DNA of 12,296 bases from Smittium culicis (lineage: Eukaryota > Kickxellomycota > Harpellomycetes > Harpellales > Legeriomycetaceae), in the NCBI GenBank assembly GCA_001970855.1, contig LSSN01001681.1, positions 1 to 12,296 of the forward strand, written 5' to 3'. Of the stretch, positions 10,195 to 12,296 are shown piece after piece; positions within the stretch are counted from its first letter, which is position 1, and the number at the start of each line of letters is the position of its first letter. The position numbers and the translations under genes were made by a program. Under the pieces are notes generated by a model, which did no database searches, was not told the origin of the DNA, and saw only the letters and a program-made list of their open reading frames with translations.

Positions 10195-10238
10195 CGTTGC
10201 ACTTGACTCGGTCCTTCGGGACCGGGTCAAGTGCAATG
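10195..10238. repeat. Long stem-loop with TTCG tetraloop
   Basis: The left arm 10197-10214 and right arm 10219-10236 pair over 18 bp with one G.T pair. The loop is TTCG closed by C-G, the exceptionally stable cUUCGg tetraloop if transcribed from the plus strand. One more G.T and one C-G pair extend the stem to 10195 and 10238. It sits in the variable N-terminal part of the RT relic, where the minus-strand frame reads through it as an Arg/Ser/Thr-rich segment. It does not resemble a terminator, since no T run follows, and no tRNA or known ncRNA was recognised. Confidence 0.85.
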
Positions 10239-10494
10239 GAAATCTAATGGATACCAAAGCATATCTAATGAATCGAGAGTCGCACAGGAGTCGAGGTCGT
10301 CTCTTGAGGAAGTTAGACCTTCGAACGAATTTTTGTATCGAAAGGCATCGATCCTGGAGTGAAATAATGGGGACTCTATAATGAGTTTTTGAATTTCCTC
10401 TCTAGTATTTTAAGAACCTATCGTATGTACGTCATTTTGGATGATTCAGATTTGAGCATAGCGAGGAATCGTCCAACTGAGCTGCCTATATAAG

Positions 10495-11330
10495 TCTCAA
10501 TCGTGAACACTTTTCGCGGCCTATGCCTTTTCCGCGAAAATTTGGCTGACAGTCAAAGGTATTTTTATTTGAATAGGCTTCTGCTGTTGTTGATGCATTG
10601 ATTATCCGATAGTAGTAATTTTACTGTTCAAATTCTTCATGTTTTAGTTCTGATGTCATTTGTTAAAGGGCAGGGCATGTTGACATATTGTTTCCGGCAT
10701 CTTGGAAATGAAGTTTTTCATCGCGCCTTGGTACATTAGAAGTTTGACGTCTGGTTCGGCTTAACTGGAATTTTTAGCGGCTTATAGTAGCTATAAAACT
10801 GTTCCAGGGTTACTTTATCGGCCACTTCTTAACAATGGAGATGCCATAGTGCTCGAAAACATGAAATCAGGATCCCCAGAGGTTTTTATTCCAAGATAAT
10901 CCCGGATTCTTCTGCGGAAAGGGAACTCGATGGGTCTGGCTGCATGAGCAAGATCTATCTGAGTTGCATATAGGGCTTTGCAAGCCTTCTTCACCGAGCT
11001 CGATGTTGAGTCGTTCAGTGAGAGCGGATTGTATATCATAGAACTAGTCCTTGGAAAAGAATGTATTGGAGTCTTGCGTTCCCTTCTGTTAGCGGTGAGC
11101 TGAAAAATACTTGTTTAATTTATGCATTGTCTCAGTTAGTTCTAGATAAACTTTCAATTCAGCCACAAGGGTTCTGGTTGTGATGTAAATGTTTTATGCT
11201 ACTTGAATTTTCTCGTTTTAGCAAAGGGGTTACTATACCAGTTCAGTCAACAACCTTAATTGATCTTGGTGATCGAAGTTTGAGTTTCTAATAGCGTTTC
11301 GTCGTCAAAATTTCAAGAAAATAACATTTT
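10495..11330 (-). pseudogene. Gag-like ORF1 of the DIRS-like element, broken
   Basis: The N-terminal part (about 11300-11101) reads DHQDQLRLLTELV, NEKIQVA and RTLVAELKVYLEL, a helical, probably coiled-coil region. It has three stops (11235-11230 and 11220-11218) where Gln would be plausible, and the start codon is not certain. After a frameshift near 11100 a second frame carries SMIYNPLSLND, SSSVKKACKALYATQIDLAH, AARPIEFPFRRRI and DPDFMFSSTM, then EPDVKLLMYQGAM (about 10759-10720). This is the pattern of the capsid-like ORF1 of DIRS-order elements. A third segment (10560-10501) is Gly/Arg-rich (FRGKGIGREK) and resembles the basic, nucleic-acid-binding tail. The match is from family resemblance, not from a search, and is less certain than the RT or recombinase. 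Confidence 0.68.
10511..10540. repeat. 9-bp-arm inverted repeat in the Gag tail
   Basis: TTTTCGCGG at 10511-10519 and CCGCGAAAA at 10532-10540 are exact inverses with a 12-base loop. The G+C-rich arms stand out in this sequence. They overlap the codons of the Gly/Arg-rich Gag tail, so the symmetry may partly reflect repetitive Gly/Arg coding. Confidence 0.55.
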
Positions 11331-11905
11331 AATTATCCTTAAGAATAACTTTTTTTTTAAAATTGAAAATTTTTATGACAGTAGAGTACCTATGTAAAAG
11401 AAAAGATGATAAAGGTAGAGCTATCGTGTAATTTACGTTAAATACTATAAAAATTTTAAATTAGTTCATTTTATTTCTTTATTTTTATTGGTTTATAATT
11501 TTTGGCCTAATTTTATATCATAAGATTGTAACGCTTAATATATATCCTCTTTGAATATAGAATCAAATTTTCGACCATGTCAAATAGATATGATCCTAAA
11601 ATCGAAAGTGGATCGCAAAAACAATATAAATTACGGTTGGAGCAATTAATCCAATAAAAACAAGAAATCACTAACTAGACTAAATTGCATATGGGGGGTT
11701 TTTTTTCGATTCTGTGATCGGAGTAGAAACAAAGATGCCGGATTTTACGAAGCAGATTAAAAAAACTAACTATTCAGTTGTTAAAATATTCTTTTATCAT
11801 AAATTAAATGTCATTAAATAAAATTTCATTAAATGATAAAAAAAAAAAGTTAAAAATATGCCTATAGCGGGCAGTTTTAAGTATTTGAGGTTTAATATAT
11901 CACAG

Positions 11906-11926
11906 TATCTATCTATATATATATAT
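11906..11926. repeat. TATC/TA microsatellite
   Basis: A compound simple repeat of TATC units running into TA units. It is typical slippage sequence with no functional claim. Confidence 0.65.
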
Positions 11927-12109
11927 TTGAAAAGTAAATTGAGTGCATTTATTATGAATTAGATTTATAATTTTCTACTCAGCTAATGTATATTATATAA
12001 AGGAGCTTTTTTGTTTAAAATACTTTCGCAGCAGAATTTTAGACCCAACTTATATTAGATAGTACCGTATACACTTCCTTAGAAAGAAATAAAATATTTA
12101 AAACCGAAG

Positions 12110-12124
12110 TTTATTATTATTATT
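12110..12124. repeat. TTA trinucleotide microsatellite
   Basis: About five tandem TTA units in AT-rich noncoding DNA. No functional claim is made. Confidence 0.6.
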
Positions 12125-12296
12125 TTGAGATGTGGTGAACTATGTGTAAATAGTAATAATGCCATATTAAAAGGTATTAATTTTAACTTGATTATTGTAT
12201 GAAAAAAAGTGTGCTATGTCAATTTAGAAATATTTAACAAATCATGTAAAAACAGAAAACACACTTCAGATCACACTAGCTTAACATAAATATAAT

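Larger units (their letters stand above)
9529..10490 (-). pseudogene. Reverse transcriptase of the DIRS-like element, broken
   Basis: A single minus-strand frame stays in register from 10257 to 9529 and is recognisable throughout. LLSKRVIEEIQSKYPSL (10100-10051) matches the segment leading into the RT fingers. LRPVLDPRKL (10011-9982) is the family's LRPVLDLR.LN motif. KFKNEALNLI (9960-9931) follows, then STLVLQGIFMHTLI (9900-9859), corresponding to SLDLKDAFLHI. Next come KYFRF, a decayed LPFGLS.AP block (about 9805-9760) and SSMSLDSRPAKRIQ (about 9627-9587) of the thumb. The first catalytic Asp is Val (codon 9891-9889), and the YLDD box near 9715-9690 is unrecognisable, so the enzyme would be dead. 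Stops lie at 10050, 10017, 9930, 9912, 9723 and 9531 (first base of each codon). The part from 10490 to 10260 is a variable N-terminus with two more stops. Confidence 0.83.
7450..11330 (-). mobile_element. Decayed DIRS-order (tyrosine-recombinase) retrotransposon
   Basis: The minus strand carries remnants of Gag-like protein, reverse transcriptase, RNase H and tyrosine recombinase, in that order. The combination of RT/RNase H with a C-terminal tyrosine recombinase, and the absence of any protease or DDE integrase, is diagnostic of the DIRS order (DIRS, Ngaro and PAT types). These elements integrate through recombinase-mediated crossover without making target-site duplications. The relic is about 3.9 kb of former coding DNA, visibly richer in G+C than its flanks. 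It has numerous stops and several frameshifts but long stretches of unbroken register. Boundaries are those of recognisable coding sequence; the true ends, with inverted or split direct repeats, were not found. It cannot move on its own. Confidence 0.82.
11331..12296. other. AT-rich flank to the right of the retroelement, no gene seen
   Basis: Composition drops back to the A/T-rich level of the left side. No coding frame, RNA gene or repeat shared with the 7200-7450 side of the element is visible, so the 5' end of the element is not defined. Local oddities are a G6T8 run at about 11693-11706, a short direct repeat of CATTAAAT at about 11810-11835 and two microsatellites. Confidence 0.55.

Noticed and set aside
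10154..10381. 75-codon plus-strand open frame spanning the TTCG hairpin
   Set aside because: It is antisense to the RT frame, which shows family motifs. The openness here follows from the shared local composition.
1..12296. CRISPR array, prokaryotic operon, rRNA or mitochondrial genome
   Set aside because: There are no regularly spaced direct repeats, no ribosome binding sites or tightly packed genes, and no rRNA-like segment. The presequence on uS7m and the DIRS-type relic point to nuclear DNA.

Overview
The window reads as nuclear DNA of a very AT-rich eukaryote. The best guess is a fungus, possibly one of the early-diverging (zygomycete-type) lineages, but that placement is inference from the style of the ribosomal protein and the retroelement and cannot be proven here. 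There are no operons, Shine-Dalgarno sites, tRNAs or rRNAs, and long stretches are noncoding A+T-rich sequence. The only intact protein gene is a compact, intronless nuclear gene for mitochondrial ribosomal protein uS7m with an N-terminal targeting sequence.

Layout: 1-4287 is AT-rich intergenic DNA without a recognisable gene. It contains one copy (312-503) of a diverged repeat whose partner lies at 5715-5907. The uS7m gene is at 4327-4980 on the plus strand. AT-rich intergenic DNA resumes from 4981 to about 7449. From about 7450 to 11330 the base composition becomes visibly richer in G+C, and the minus strand carries the decayed coding region of a tyrosine-recombinase retrotransposon of the DIRS order (DIRS/Ngaro/PAT type). 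AT-rich DNA with nothing recognisable follows to the end.

The element reads right to left: Gag-like ORF (about 11330-10495), reverse transcriptase (about 10490-9529), RNase H and its C-terminal extension (about 9540-8440), then tyrosine recombinase (about 8300-7450). Many in-frame stops and several frameshifts break it, and key residues are lost (the first catalytic Asp of the RT and the RNase H TDAS-type Asp). Still, the RT region keeps one reading frame for about 720 bp and the recombinase C-terminal half for about 530 bp, so decay was mainly by point substitution. Many stops are TGA where family proteins have Trp. No terminal repeats could be found.

The most unusual structural signal is a set of short, near-perfect palindromes inside this relic, including an 18-20 bp stem closed by a TTCG tetraloop at 10195-10238. 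I found no intact new multi-gene system in this window.
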